This document shows, piece by piece, positions 10,578 to 19,914 of a stretch of DNA of 64,000 nucleotides. The stretch's first letter is position 1. Each line of letters starts with the position of its first letter. Source of the stretch: Thermoleophilia bacterium UBA6103 (GTDB lineage: Bacteria; Actinomycetota; Thermoleophilia; UBA2241); contig DIWP01000046.1 in the NCBI GenBank assembly GCA_002423545.1, forward strand, positions 1-64,000. The letters run 5' to 3'. The translations under genes and the position numbers were made by a program. The notes under the pieces are model-generated. The model was not told where the DNA came from and ran no database searches. It saw only the letters and a list, made by a program, of their open reading frames with translations.

Positions 10578-11731
10578 AGGCCCAGTTGCTGCAGGGCAAC
10601 GAAGCCGTCGCCGAAGGGGCGATAGCCGCCGGCGCGCGGTTCTTCGCCGGCTATCCGATCACGCCGTCCACCGAGATCGCCGAGGTGCTGTCCCGGCGCC
10701 TGCCCCAGGTCGGCGGCAAGTTCGTGCAGATGGAGGACGAGATCGCCTCCATGGCGGCGGTCGTCGGCGCCTCGATGGCCGGCTGTAAAGCGCTGACGGC
10801 CACGTCCGGTCCGGGCTTCTCCCTGATGCAGGAGGCGATCGGCTACGCGTGCATGGCGCAGGTACCGTGTGTGGTGGTCGATGTGATGCGCGGCGGTCCT
10901 TCGACCGGCCTGCCGACCGATCCCGCCCAGGGAGATGTGATGCAGGCCCGCTGGGGGACGCACGGTGAGCACGCCATCATCGCGCTCTGCCCCAGCTCGG
11001 TGGAGGAGTGCTACACGCTCACCATCGAGGCGTTCAACCTGAGCGAGAGCTACCGTACGCCGGTGATCCTGCTCTCCGATGCTTGCGTGGGACACATGCG
11101 CGAGTCGGTCGAGCTGCCCGGACCCGATGAGATCCGGATCGCCGAGCGAGGCGAGCCGGGGTGCGAGCCCGACGAATACGACACCACGGCATCGACCATC
11201 GACCACATCATGCCGGCGCCGCCCCTGGGGTCGCGCTATACGGTGCATGCCACCGGCCTGGTCTACGATCGCCAGCGCGCGTGCCTCGCCGAGACCGGCG
11301 ACCCCGAGATCGCCGGCGACCTGGGGCGGTATCTGCGGGAGAAGATCTACCATCACCGCAACGCCATCGCGCGCGTGGAAGAAGTGGAGATGGCCGATGC
11401 CGAGGTGGCGATCTTCGCCTACGGCTCGGTGGCCCGCTCGGCCATGGAGGCGCTGCGCCGGGCTCGTCGTGAGGGGCTGCCGGTGGGCCTGCTGCGTCCG
11501 CTGACGCTGTGGCCGTTCCCCACCGCTGCCGTCGACCGCATGGCCGAGCAGGTCCGCACCGTCATCGTGCCCGAGATGAACCTCAAGCAGATGAGCTGGG
11601 AGGTCCAGGCGGCCGTGGAGGGTCGTGCCAGGGTCGTCGACTACGGTCGTGTCGATGGCCGGCTGATCCGGCCCAAGGAGATCGACGCGCTGATCAGAGA
11701 GGAGTTCCGCCATCACCGCCCTGGTCAATGA
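10574..11731 (+). CDS. korA: 2-oxoglutarate:ferredoxin oxidoreductase, alpha subunit
   Basis: 385-residue alpha subunit containing the pyrimidine-binding and transketolase C-terminal domains. FAGYPITPSTEIAEVL near residue 25 and ATSGPGFSLMQEAIGYA near residue 76 are typical of KorA/VorA proteins. With the beta subunit it binds thiamine diphosphate and decarboxylates a 2-oxoacid to its CoA thioester, or runs in reverse to fix CO2. The separate alpha, beta, gamma and delta genes in the order delta-alpha-beta-gamma are usual for KOR. Substrate choice between 2-oxoglutarate and branched-chain 2-oxoacids cannot be fixed from sequence alone. Confidence 0.9.
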   Translation: MKAQLLQGNEAVAEGAIAAGARFFAGYPITPSTEIAEVLSRRLPQVGGKFVQMEDEIASMAAVVGASMAGCKALTATSGPGFSLMQEAIGYACMAQVPCVVVDVMRGGPSTGLPTDPAQGDVMQARWGTHGEHAIIALCPSSVEECYTLTIEAFNLSESYRTPVILLSDACVGHMRESVELPGPDEIRIAERGEPGCEPDEYDTTASTIDHIMPAPPLGSRYTVHATGLVYDRQRACLAETGDPEIAGDLGRYLREKIYHHRNAIARVEEVEMADAEVAIFAYGSVARSAMEALRRARREGLPVGLLRPLTLWPFPTAAVDRMAEQVRTVIVPEMNLKQMSWEVQAAVEGRARVVDYGRVDGRLIRPKEIDALIREEFRHHRPGQ

Positions 11732-11765
11732 GACGCTGATCGTCGAGGCGCCCGACGACGCGCTG

Positions 11766-12593
11766 GTGCCGCGCGTGGTACCGGCGCCGACCGAACGGAT
11801 CGCCGGGTTCCTTACGATGCCGAAGACGATCTGGTGCCCCGGCTGCTCCAACGGCATCGTCATGCGGGCCATGATCGACGCGGTGCTGGTGCTGGGGCTC
11901 GACCGGCACAAGGTGGTGGTGGTGGCCGGCATCGGCTGCAGCGGCCGGCTCGTGCAGTACCTCGACTTCTCGACCGTCCACACACCGCACGGCCGCGCAC
12001 TGACCGTCGCCACCGGCGTCAAGATCGCCGACCCCGACCTGCACGTGCTGGTGGTGATGGGCGACGGCGACTGCACCGCGATCGGCGGTAACCACCTGAT
12101 CCACGCGGCGCGGCGCAACATCGACCTGACGGCCGTGGTGTTCAACAACAGCATCTACGGCATGACCGGCGGTCAGATGAGCCCCACGACGTTCACCGGC
12201 GACCGCTCGACGACAAGCACGTACGGCAATGTGGAGCAGGCCTTCGACATCTGCGAGCTGGCGCGCGCGGCGGGGGCCTCGTACGTCGCCCGCGGGACCG
12301 CGTATGGGTACTCGAAGCTCGCCGGTATCCTCGCCGGTGGCATCGCTCACCGGGGCTTCTCGCTCATCGAGGCGATGGTCGCTTGCCCGACCTACTACGG
12401 CAGACAGAACAAGCCCTCGTCGCCGGCCGAGATGCTGCTGCGTCAGAAGGCGCAGGCCGTGCCGGTCGAGCGCTTCCACGAGCCTGGGCCGCGCCTGCAG
12501 GACAGCTACCCCGTGGGCGTACTCCACCATGTGGAGCGGGAGGAGTACACAGCTGCCTACGAGGAGGTGATCCGCCGTGCACGTGGTGACTGA
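11766..12593 (+). CDS. korB: 2-oxoglutarate:ferredoxin oxidoreductase, beta subunit
   Basis: About 275 residues. It carries the ThDP-binding core: WCPGCSNGIV near residue 23 with the cluster Cys pair, GIGCSGR, then MGDGDCTAIGGNHLIHAARR and the metal-binding VVFNNSIYGMTGG near residues 119-131. The start is unclear. GTG 11766 is the first ordinary start, but the frame is open and looks coding back to about 11712, with only CTG and ATC codons as candidates, right after the GAGAGGAG at 11697-11704 inside the end of korA. A non-standard start is therefore possible. Confidence 0.9.
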   Translation: MPRVVPAPTERIAGFLTMPKTIWCPGCSNGIVMRAMIDAVLVLGLDRHKVVVVAGIGCSGRLVQYLDFSTVHTPHGRALTVATGVKIADPDLHVLVVMGDGDCTAIGGNHLIHAARRNIDLTAVVFNNSIYGMTGGQMSPTTFTGDRSTTSTYGNVEQAFDICELARAAGASYVARGTAYGYSKLAGILAGGIAHRGFSLIEAMVACPTYYGRQNKPSSPAEMLLRQKAQAVPVERFHEPGPRLQDSYPVGVLHHVEREEYTAAYEEVIRRARGD

Positions 12594-13188
12594 GCCCGGC
12601 GTGGCAGGTGCCGCCCCGGAACGCCTTGAGCTGCGTTTCTCGGGCTCGGGCGGGCAGGGCATCATCCTGGCGGCGACGCTGACCGCCGCCGCGGCCACGC
12701 AGGCGGGCCGGCGGGTCGTGCAGACGCAGAGCTACGGTCCCGAGGCACGGGGCGGCGCCTCCAAGGCCGAGGTGATCATCGACCGGGAGGCGATCGACTT
12801 CCCCGAGGTCGACGCTCCTGACATCACCGTGTGCCTCTCCCAGCCGGCCTGGGAGAAGTACGCGGGTCTGACCAGGCGCGGCGGACTGCTGCTCTACGAC
12901 AGCGGGCTGGTGACCCCGTGCGGCGAGTCGGAGGAGCGTGACCTGGTCGGCATCCCCTTCACCGAGATAGCCGACCGTGAACTGGGCAAGACCGTGGCCG
13001 CCAACATCGTGGCCCTCGGTGCGCTGCTGGCGATCAGCGGCTTCGCGCCGCCCGCTGCGGTCGAGGATGCCATCGAGGCGCGGCTGCCGGCGAAGATCGT
13101 CGATCTGAACCTGCTGGCGCTCGATCTGGGGCGTACGCACGGCGCGGCGGCCCGCGAGCGGATCTCAGCCGCGGTCGAGGTCGTCTGA
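12577..13188 (+). CDS. korC: 2-oxoglutarate:ferredoxin oxidoreductase, gamma subunit
   Basis: 203-residue gamma subunit of the 2-oxoacid oxidoreductase (PF01558). The family start FSGSGGQGIILAA lies near residue 20, and SYGPEARGGASKAEV near residue 52 is the CoA-binding part of the signature. It starts with GTG inside the end of korB (17-base overlap). Its 3' end overlaps the convergent PAS-LuxR regulator gene by 24 bases, so the two transcripts are complementary at their ends. Confidence 0.92.
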   Translation: MHVVTEPGVAGAAPERLELRFSGSGGQGIILAATLTAAAATQAGRRVVQTQSYGPEARGGASKAEVIIDREAIDFPEVDAPDITVCLSQPAWEKYAGLTRRGGLLLYDSGLVTPCGESEERDLVGIPFTEIADRELGKTVAANIVALGALLAISGFAPPAAVEDAIEARLPAKIVDLNLLALDLGRTHGAAARERISAAVEVV

Positions 13189-14466
13189 CTGGCTGCGGTA
13201 TCCCGACTCGTCCTCGGGGCGGACGACCGTGCCCTGGTCGGCCATGAGCTCCGAAAGCGCAGCGCCGAGCTGGCGGTCACCCTTCCCGAGGTTCAGCTTG
13301 CGGCGGATATTGCCGCGGTGGAACTGGATGGCCGAGCGGGAGAGGCACATGATCTCCGCGATCTGGTCGGTCGTTTTGCCCACCCGTATGTAGCTGGCCA
13401 CTTCGAGCTCGCGGCGGGTGAGCGGCTGGCCGCCGTCGCCCGGGCTGGCGAGTCTGGCGGCAAAGGGCCGCAGGATCTCGGCCAAGTTGTCGCGCAGTGC
13501 GTGCACCAGGGCCGCCTCGGGGCGCGAGCCGACCTGACGCTCCAGGCGATCCAGGGTCGGTGTGATCAGCAGCTCGACGTTGGTGGTGATGCGCTTCTGG
13601 ATCTCAAGCCGGTCTTCGTTGACCTGCTCGAGGACGACACGCAGCGCCGTGTTGGTGTCCTCAAGCCGCTGTTGCAGCATCTTGTGCGCTGAGATGTCGG
13701 TGCCGAGACAGAAGAACGTGCCGCGTCCTCCGGTGCGGCACGGGACGATCGCCACGATCAGTGTCTTGAGGGTCGAGCCGACGTCGATCGTCACTTCGGC
13801 CTCTACCCTGGTGTCGGATTCAAAGGCGCGCTCGACCAGATCTGCCAGCTCCGGGGGAAAGTCGGTCCAGAACGACCGTGAGAGCAGCTCCTCGCGCGCG
13901 CACTCGAAGAATGAGAGCGCGGCATCGTTGACGTCCAGGTAGTGTCCTTGGCGGTCCGCACGCACCGCAGGGTTGGCGGCTCCCCGGAACAGTGTCCGGT
14001 GCAGCTCCGCCGACTCCTCGAGCGCCAGAGTAGCCTCCCGCTCCCGTGTGATGTCCCTGATCGTGCCGAGCATCCTGATCGGTCGCGAGTGCTCATCGCG
14101 TGCGATGGCGCCGCGGTCCTGCACCCAGACATATGTGCCGTCTTCCCGTCGCAGACGGTAGTCCTCCTTCCAGCTTCGCTCGTGGCGAAAGGCCGAAGCC
14201 ATGGAGACCAGCACGCGATGCCTGTCTGCCGGGTGCAGGAGGTCCAGCCATACGTAGAACGAGTGGACTGTGGTACCGCTTGGGCGCCGCAGGAGATCGT
14301 CGAAGTAGACGGAACGATAGTCGACGCCGGTGGTGATGTCCCAGTCATAGTAGGCGTTGAAGGACATCTCCATGATGGCGCGGAAACGAGGATCGGCGCT
14401 GACCAGCTCGCTCAATGGAGGCGCGCCCAGGATGCCACAGTCGTCGTTGACGCACTCTTCAGTCAC
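13165..14466 (-). CDS. PAS-domain LuxR-type transcriptional regulator
   Basis: 433-residue soluble regulator. A first PAS domain (about residues 30-150) has the PAS_3 features HPADRHRV and RREDGTYVWVQDRG with the PAC segment RPIRMLGTIRDIT. A second PAS domain (about 155-265) contains DVNDAALSFF. A linker helix precedes a LuxR/GerE helix-turn-helix (about 345-405: LTRRELEVASYIRVGKTTDQ). No receiver domain is seen, so a small ligand or redox cofactor in the PAS domains is the likely signal. GTG start with AAGGGA upstream. Convergent with the KOR operon, which it may control (inference from position only). Confidence 0.88.
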   Translation of the reverse strand: MTEECVNDDCGILGAPPLSELVSADPRFRAIMEMSFNAYYDWDITTGVDYRSVYFDDLLRRPSGTTVHSFYVWLDLLHPADRHRVLVSMASAFRHERSWKEDYRLRREDGTYVWVQDRGAIARDEHSRPIRMLGTIRDITREREATLALEESAELHRTLFRGAANPAVRADRQGHYLDVNDAALSFFECAREELLSRSFWTDFPPELADLVERAFESDTRVEAEVTIDVGSTLKTLIVAIVPCRTGGRGTFFCLGTDISAHKMLQQRLEDTNTALRVVLEQVNEDRLEIQKRITTNVELLITPTLDRLERQVGSRPEAALVHALRDNLAEILRPFAARLASPGDGGQPLTRRELEVASYIRVGKTTDQIAEIMCLSRSAIQFHRGNIRRKLNLGKGDRQLGAALSELMADQGTVVRPEDESGYRSQSDDLDRG

Positions 14467-14613
14467 GTATCCGGTCCCTTGCCCGCCCCCGCGTCAGGCG
14501 GGACCCGCCGCCGGGATTGCCGACAGTGTCCCACCTTCTCGTGCGGCAGGCAATACAGGGAAAAATCAGGTGACTACTGGTGAAGACCTATTGAGGCACC
14601 AATCGTGTCGAAG

Positions 14614-15591
14614 TCAGTGGGGCGCGGTGGCGCGGGCCGCGGTGGCCGGCCGGAGCCCGCACACCGCGTGGCCGAGCCCGGCGAACATCGCCTTGGCGAT
14701 GTGACCGGCCATCTCCGGGTTCTCACGCATGCGTCGCTGGGCGTACGCGTACGAGTCGCTTCCGTACGGCACGTAGATCCGCACGCGATGCTCGCGTGAG
14801 AGAAGGCGGGCGAGATCCGACCGTACGCCGAGGAGCATCTGGAACTCGTAGGCGTCACGACAGAGACCGAGCGTGTCGATGATGTGCAGGGCCTCGACCA
14901 CCAGGACCTCGTCGTGCGTGGCGATGCCGACGTAGCTGCCCGCGGCGAGCAGGCTGCGAAGCAGACTCGCAAAGCTTGAGCGGACGGCGTCGCGGTCCTG
15001 CATGGCGAGTGCGGGTGGCTCCAGGTAGATGCCCTTACAGAGACGGACGTTGGGGCGCAGGACGGCGAGTGCCTGGACGTCCGCGGCGCTGCGCCAGAGG
15101 CGGGACTGCAGGACCACTCCCACCGAGTCGTGGCCGCCGGCTCTCAGCTTCTTGTACAGAGTCAGAGTTCCATCGACTGTCGACGCGTCCTCCATGTCGA
15201 TGCGCACGAACGATCCGGCATGTTCTGCATCCCGCACGACGCGCTCGATTTCCCGGCCGCAGACATCCCATCCCAACGCACTCCCCAACCCGCTCGGCTT
15301 GAGACTGAGGTGAGCGGGAAGACCGTGCTCCTGTAGTGCGGTCAGCGTCCTCAGATACTCGTCCGCGACCGCTGACGCTCCCTCGATGTCATCGACGCTT
15401 TCGCCCAGGATGTCGACGGTCGCCTCCAGGCCGTCACGACGCAGGCCGGCGACGCAGGCGACCGCGTCCTGCAGCGTCTCTCCCGCAACGTATGCGCTGC
15501 CGAGCTGCCTCACCATGGCCGCCGGCACGAACGGCGCGACTCGTGACGTGATGTGGCCGAGCAGCGGCGCGCTCGAGCGCACTGGACTCAT
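14614..15591 (-). CDS. Proline dehydrogenase (copy 1)
   Basis: 325-residue monofunctional proline dehydrogenase, a flavin-dependent TIM-barrel enzyme oxidising proline to 1-pyrroline-5-carboxylate. Signatures: FVRIDMED near residue 119, LQSRLWRS, VRLCKGIYLEPP, ATHDE, YEFQMLLGVR and the substrate-binding RRMRENP near the C-terminus. AGGAGG precedes the ATG at 15591. It marks the left edge of the catabolic island; a close paralogue in the same orientation (43669-44649) marks the right edge and a third copy lies at 51640. The divergent neighbour is an aminotransferase under the palindromic operator. Confidence 0.93.
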   Translation of the reverse strand: MSPVRSSAPLLGHITSRVAPFVPAAMVRQLGSAYVAGETLQDAVACVAGLRRDGLEATVDILGESVDDIEGASAVADEYLRTLTALQEHGLPAHLSLKPSGLGSALGWDVCGREIERVVRDAEHAGSFVRIDMEDASTVDGTLTLYKKLRAGGHDSVGVVLQSRLWRSAADVQALAVLRPNVRLCKGIYLEPPALAMQDRDAVRSSFASLLRSLLAAGSYVGIATHDEVLVVEALHIIDTLGLCRDAYEFQMLLGVRSDLARLLSREHRVRIYVPYGSDSYAYAQRRMRENPEMAGHIAKAMFAGLGHAVCGLRPATAARATAPH

Positions 15592-15853
15592 CGGGCCTCC
15601 TGATCCGGACGCGGAATGGCGGCCTCCGTGCCCCGAAGGGTGAAGGTGACGCCACGCCGCCAGCCTAGTGACCGTCGCCGGTCGGCGACAACGCAGGTTT
15701 CTCGCAAGTGGGGGCTGGTGGACAGGCTGGGCGGGGCTGGTGACCCGGCGTCGCAGACGAACTCGCCGCTCTCCTGTGCCCTTGACAGGCGGAGCGCATG
15801 CGGTCAGTGTGCGGTGTCGGCCAATCTCTCTCCGGTCGACAGCAGGGTCTTCG
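15592..15853. other. Non-coding divergent region between proline dehydrogenase 1 and the aminotransferase operon
   Basis: Together with the promoter at 15854-15883 and operator at 15888-15899 this spans about 300 bases. Beyond those sites I see the ribosome binding site of the leftward gene but no further confident element. Confidence 0.5.
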
Positions 15854-15883
15854 TTGACAGCGGTGTCCGGTGAGATGTAGTAT
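15854..15883 (+). promoter_or_regulatory. Promoter of the aminotransferase/ABC transporter operon
   Basis: TTGACA -35 (15854-15859), 18-base spacer and TAGTAT -10 (15878-15883). The -10 and the following CCG-ATTGTATACAAT block recur almost unchanged at 26921-26942. Confidence 0.65.
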
Positions 15884-15887
15884 CCGC

Positions 15888-15899
15888 ATTGTATACAAT
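15888..15899. promoter_or_regulatory. FCD-GntR-type operator, copy 1
   Basis: Perfect 12-base palindrome ATTGTATACAAT starting four bases after the -10 box, thus covering the transcription start. It fits the FadR/FCD-subfamily GntR consensus TNGT-N(0-3)-ACNA. Two FCD-GntR genes lie in the same island (34273 and 34977). Confidence 0.65.
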
Positions 15900-17163
15900 G
15901 GGGGACCAGTCGAATGCACGGCCATTCTCGAGCATCGAGAGCGTGTTCGTGAGCATCGGCGAACGCGGCGGGCCACTTGCCCAAAGCGCCTCGCGTCTGA
16001 AGAACGAGAACGCGTTCACCAGCGCGGCTGAGGCCGATGCCTTGGCGGCTTCCGGGCGGACCGTGTATCCGTTCCATCTCGGCAACCTCGATCTGCCGAC
16101 GCCCCGGAACATCATCGACGCCATGAACAGGGCGATCCGCGACGGCAAGACCACCTACTGCCAGAACGCGGGCATCACCCCGCTTCGTGAAGCCATCGCC
16201 GACGACGTCGGTCGCGCCCGGTCTCTCTCCTATGGCCCTGGGAACGTCGCCGTCCAGCCCGGAGGCAAGCCGGTGATCGGCAAGTTCCTCCTGGCGCTCA
16301 TGGAACCCGGCGACGAGGTCCTGTATCCCAATCCCGGCTTTCCCGTCTACTCGTCCCTGATCGGCTACTTCGGCGGTCGGGCGGTGCCCTACGCCTACAG
16401 AGACACGGGCGCGGGCTTCGGCCTGGATCTCGATGGTCTGGAACGAGCCATCACTCCGCGGACGCGGCTGCTGATCCTCAACGACCTGCACAACCCGACC
16501 GGTGCCGAATGCACGGCGGAAGACCTGCAGAGGCTGTCGACGCTGGCACTTCGCCACGACCTGCGCGTGCTGTGCGACGAGGCGTACTTCGACATACGCC
16601 TGGACGGCGGGCAGAGCGGTTCGCTCGCCTCGCTTCCGGGCATGCAGGAGCGCTGCGTCATCCTCTACACCTTCTCCAAGAAGTACGCCATGGGGGGCTG
16701 GCGACTGGGAGCGGCGATCGGCCCCACGGACATCATCGAGATGATGGTGAGGCTGAACACGAACTTCGAGTCATGTACGAACCACTTCGTCCAGTGGGCC
16801 GGAGTCGAGGCCTTGACGGGTGACCAGTCGGGAGCTCGGGAGATCATCGCCGTCCTCAAGCAGCGGCGCGATGTCGCCGCATCGCTCCTGCGGTCGATGG
16901 ATGGCGTCACCTGCCACACGCCCGACACGACCTTCTACCTCTATCCCGATGTCACCGCCGCAGTGAGAAAGGGGGGCTTTGCTGACGACGAGACGTTCCG
17001 GCGGGCCGTGCTGAGGGAGACGGGAGTCTCCATGTGCACGCGCTCGCAGTTTGGCGATCCACTCGACGACGAGGCCAGGTTCTACCTGCGCTTCGCGTAT
17101 TCCGGGATAGGCAGCACACAGATCGAGGAGGGGCTGACGCGCCTCAAGGCCCATCTTGCCTGA
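15898..17163 (+). CDS. Class I/II PLP-dependent aminotransferase
   Basis: 421-residue fold-type I aminotransferase. The body contains LHNPTGAECTAEDLQ and CDEAYFDIRLDG, and the PLP lysine is in the TFSKKYAMGGWRLG segment near residue 261. It should move an amino group from an amino acid to a 2-oxoacid; the best-known relatives are aspartate/alanine aminotransferases, but the substrate is open. The start is uncertain. ATG 15898 overlaps the palindromic operator and would give a leader of only about eight bases without a ribosome binding site; GTG 15943 is an alternative. First gene of a GntR-type controlled unit that continues into the ABC transporter. Confidence 0.85.
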   Translation: MGDQSNARPFSSIESVFVSIGERGGPLAQSASRLKNENAFTSAAEADALAASGRTVYPFHLGNLDLPTPRNIIDAMNRAIRDGKTTYCQNAGITPLREAIADDVGRARSLSYGPGNVAVQPGGKPVIGKFLLALMEPGDEVLYPNPGFPVYSSLIGYFGGRAVPYAYRDTGAGFGLDLDGLERAITPRTRLLILNDLHNPTGAECTAEDLQRLSTLALRHDLRVLCDEAYFDIRLDGGQSGSLASLPGMQERCVILYTFSKKYAMGGWRLGAAIGPTDIIEMMVRLNTNFESCTNHFVQWAGVEALTGDQSGAREIIAVLKQRRDVAASLLRSMDGVTCHTPDTTFYLYPDVTAAVRKGGFADDETFRRAVLRETGVSMCTRSQFGDPLDDEARFYLRFAYSGIGSTQIEEGLTRLKAHLA

Positions 17164-17241
17164 GGGCTCCCTGCACAGCCGGCTCCGAATGGCGGGATCC
17201 GCACGAGGCTCCCGTTGGGGATGTGACCAGAGGGGGATCAC

Positions 17242-18870
17242 ATGAAGTCCAGTCACAACGACGACGGTACGACCAGGAAGGGCATGACCCGCAGGCAGCT
17301 GCTGCAGGCCGGCGCAGTGGCGGGAGTCGGCGCCGGCTTGGCCGGCAGCGGGTTCCTGAGCGCCGGGTGTGGCGGCGACGGAGGCGGCGGGGGCGGCACC
17401 AGCGCTTCCCCGTCGGCGGCCGCATCGGGCCAGGCCAAGGCAGGTGGCATCTTCACACTTGCGACCGATCAGCTCTTCCCCAATCAGGTACTGGACACGC
17501 TCAAGAACACCGAGGACGGTGTCGACGCGGTCCAGGGCATGCTCCGGGAAGGTCTGATCACCTACGACTTCGACTTCGTGGTGCAGCCGCGCCTGGCCGA
17601 GCGCTGGGAGACGAACGAGGAGCTCACCGAGTACACGTTCCACATGCGCCCGAACGTGACGTGGCACGACGGCTCGCCCTTCACGGCGCGCGATGCGGCG
17701 TATTCGATCGAGCGCATCCTCGACCCGAACGGTGGTTCGGGCATGTACGATCGGCTCCACTCGAGCATAGAGAAAGTCGTGGTCGTCGACGACATGACGA
17801 TGAAGCTGGAGCTCAAGCGGCCAGATTCGCTGATCCTTCAGCCTCTGTCGAACCAGCAGTGCTACCTCGTCAAGGAGAACGACAACAACCTCGAGGCAGG
17901 CCTCGGCACCGGGCCCTTCAAGCTGAAGTCGTGGGAGCCCGGCCAGAGCTACGAGGTGGAGAAGTACGCCGGCTACTGGATGGAAGGCGCACCACTTCTT
18001 GACGGAGTTCGAGGCATCCAGGTCCCGGAGGCTTCCACCAAGCTGCAGGCGGTGGCGTCCGGCGATTCGAGCGTCACCCAGATCGCCTTCGATCAGCTTC
18101 CGGTGGTCGAGGCCAACCCGGATCTCCAGATCAATCCGTATGAGAAGGGCATCATGTACTGCGCCGTCTGCCTCTGCACGGCAGATCCGTGGAAGGATCC
18201 CAAGGTGCGCGAGGCCATCAAGCGCTCGCTCGACCGGGACACACTGATGCAGGTCGCCTACGCCGGTCAGTCGTTCGCTTCGCCCGATTCGTGCATCGCC
18301 ATGGGGGATCCGGATATGACGCCCGAACTCGAGGCGCGGACCAAGCCGGACCGCAAGAAGGCCGAGCAGCTCATGGCCGAAGCGGGCTTCCCAAACGGCA
18401 TAGACCTCGAATTGAAGTATCCGGGCGACCCGCTGCACGCCAACTTCGGTCTGGCCGTCGCCGCGGCGCTCAAGGGATCGCCCTTCCGGGTCACACCGAA
18501 GGCGGTGCCCGGAGACACCTATTGGGACACGGTCTGGATGAAGGACCCGTTCTGCGTCGATGACTGGAACCGGCGTCACCCCGTCGAGACCATGAACCTG
18601 CAGGTCAAGAGTGACGCGCCGTGGAACGAGTCGCAGTGGAAGAGCCCCAAGATGGACGAGCTCCTTGCCAAGGCGTTGGCGTCGACGGGTGAGGAGTTGA
18701 GCGCTGCGACCGCCGAGGCATGCATGTGGCAGTCATCGGGCGATGGCGGCGGCAGCGGCGAACTGATCCCCGCCTATCTCAATCGTCTGTGGACGTCGAA
18801 GGTCGGTACCGTCGTCGTCCCGTGGACGTTCTCGATGCTCGACTTCCGCAAGTGCGGGTTCACTGCATGA
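17242..18870 (+). CDS. ABC transporter substrate-binding lipoprotein, family 5, Tat-exported
   Basis: 542-residue solute-binding protein of the dipeptide/oligopeptide/opine family (SBP_bac_5). The N-terminus has a twin-arginine motif (TRRQLLQAG, Arg17-Arg18), a hydrophobic stretch and a lipobox LSAGC with the lipidated Cys at 43, followed by a Gly-rich linker. FTLATDQLFPN begins the mature fold; YTFHMRPNVTWHDGSPFTARD near residue 132 is the family signature. Tat export suggests folding before secretion. It starts a four-gene transporter block with overlapping genes. Peptides, opines or small betaines are all plausible ligands. Confidence 0.92.
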   Translation: MKSSHNDDGTTRKGMTRRQLLQAGAVAGVGAGLAGSGFLSAGCGGDGGGGGGTSASPSAAASGQAKAGGIFTLATDQLFPNQVLDTLKNTEDGVDAVQGMLREGLITYDFDFVVQPRLAERWETNEELTEYTFHMRPNVTWHDGSPFTARDAAYSIERILDPNGGSGMYDRLHSSIEKVVVVDDMTMKLELKRPDSLILQPLSNQQCYLVKENDNNLEAGLGTGPFKLKSWEPGQSYEVEKYAGYWMEGAPLLDGVRGIQVPEASTKLQAVASGDSSVTQIAFDQLPVVEANPDLQINPYEKGIMYCAVCLCTADPWKDPKVREAIKRSLDRDTLMQVAYAGQSFASPDSCIAMGDPDMTPELEARTKPDRKKAEQLMAEAGFPNGIDLELKYPGDPLHANFGLAVAAALKGSPFRVTPKAVPGDTYWDTVWMKDPFCVDDWNRRHPVETMNLQVKSDAPWNESQWKSPKMDELLAKALASTGEELSAATAEACMWQSSGDGGGSGELIPAYLNRLWTSKVGTVVVPWTFSMLDFRKCGFTA

Positions 18871-19913
18871 CGGATGCCGCCCCCGATCCACTGATGGCCG
18901 AGACTCCTCTCGGCCCTCAGGTCGAAGGCCCGGCCGCCGCCCCTCCCAAAGGGGGGGCGGCGGCCGCGATTCTCCGCTTTCTTGTGCAGCGCATAGTACC
19001 TGCGCTCATAACGCTTTGGCTGATCTCGATCGTCGTCTTTGCCTCGACACATGTGCTGGGCATCAATGTCGCCCTGCGAGTGCTCGGTCGGCAGGCGACA
19101 CCCGAACAGCTGGCGGAGTTCAACAAGAGCCATGGCCTCGACAAAGCGGTCTACGAGCAGTACGGCGTCTGGCTCTGGGATTTCGTGCGCGGTGACTGGG
19201 GAACGTCGGCGGTCAGCGACCGCGCGATCACCGGTATCGTCGTGCCGCGGCTCGAGTACACGATGATCCTGGCCATCGCTGCGATCGTCATCGCCCTACC
19301 GCTCGCGATCGCCTTCGGCATCTATCTTGCCAGACCTGGATCACGAGCCCGTGAGCTGGCCCTTTCCATCTCGAACGTATCCGTGGCGGCAATTCCGGTG
19401 TTCGTCATCGGCATCGTCCTGATCTATGTCTTCTCGGTGAAGCTGGGCTGGACGCCGACGGACAGCAGTGGTCTTGCCTTCGGCTCGTGGACCGACAAGG
19501 TGGCGGCGTTCATCCTGCCCACCGTCACGCTGGTGATCACGCTGATGCCACACATCTCTCGGCTCACACAGGTCTCGGTGCGTGAGACCATGACGACGCC
19601 CTACGCGCGTGCCGCGGTGCTGCGAGGCCTGTCGCGGCGCACCATCACGTATCGACATCTCATGCCGAACGCCGCGGGTCCGATCGTCAATGTGGTCGCG
19701 CTCGACCTCATCTGGCTCATCGGTGGCGTGATCATTGTCGAGAACGTCTTCGGCTTTCCGGGGCTGGGCACGCTTCTCGTGCAGTCCATAGCGGCCGGAG
19801 ATCTCCTTGTGGTCCAGGCGGTCGCGATGGTGAGCGGCGTTCTTTTCATCGGCATCGGAGTGGCCGCGGACATCCTCGTGACCGTCTTCAACCCACGACT
19901 CAGGAACGGGTGA
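18867..19913 (+). CDS. ABC transporter permease, DppB-type
   Basis: 348-residue inner-membrane permease with six predicted helices. The N-terminal cytoplasmic stretch (about 35 residues, Pro/Ala-rich) is followed by FLVQRIVPALITLWLISIVV. The EAA-like loop is RAAVLRGLSRRTITYRHLMPNA near residue 248. The pattern, including a long periplasmic loop between helices 1 and 2, is that of DppB. ATGA overlap with the substrate-binding gene. Confidence 0.92.
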   Translation: MTDAAPDPLMAETPLGPQVEGPAAAPPKGGAAAAILRFLVQRIVPALITLWLISIVVFASTHVLGINVALRVLGRQATPEQLAEFNKSHGLDKAVYEQYGVWLWDFVRGDWGTSAVSDRAITGIVVPRLEYTMILAIAAIVIALPLAIAFGIYLARPGSRARELALSISNVSVAAIPVFVIGIVLIYVFSVKLGWTPTDSSGLAFGSWTDKVAAFILPTVTLVITLMPHISRLTQVSVRETMTTPYARAAVLRGLSRRTITYRHLMPNAAGPIVNVVALDLIWLIGGVIIVENVFGFPGLGTLLVQSIAAGDLLVVQAVAMVSGVLFIGIGVAADILVTVFNPRLRNG

Positions 19914-19914
19914 G

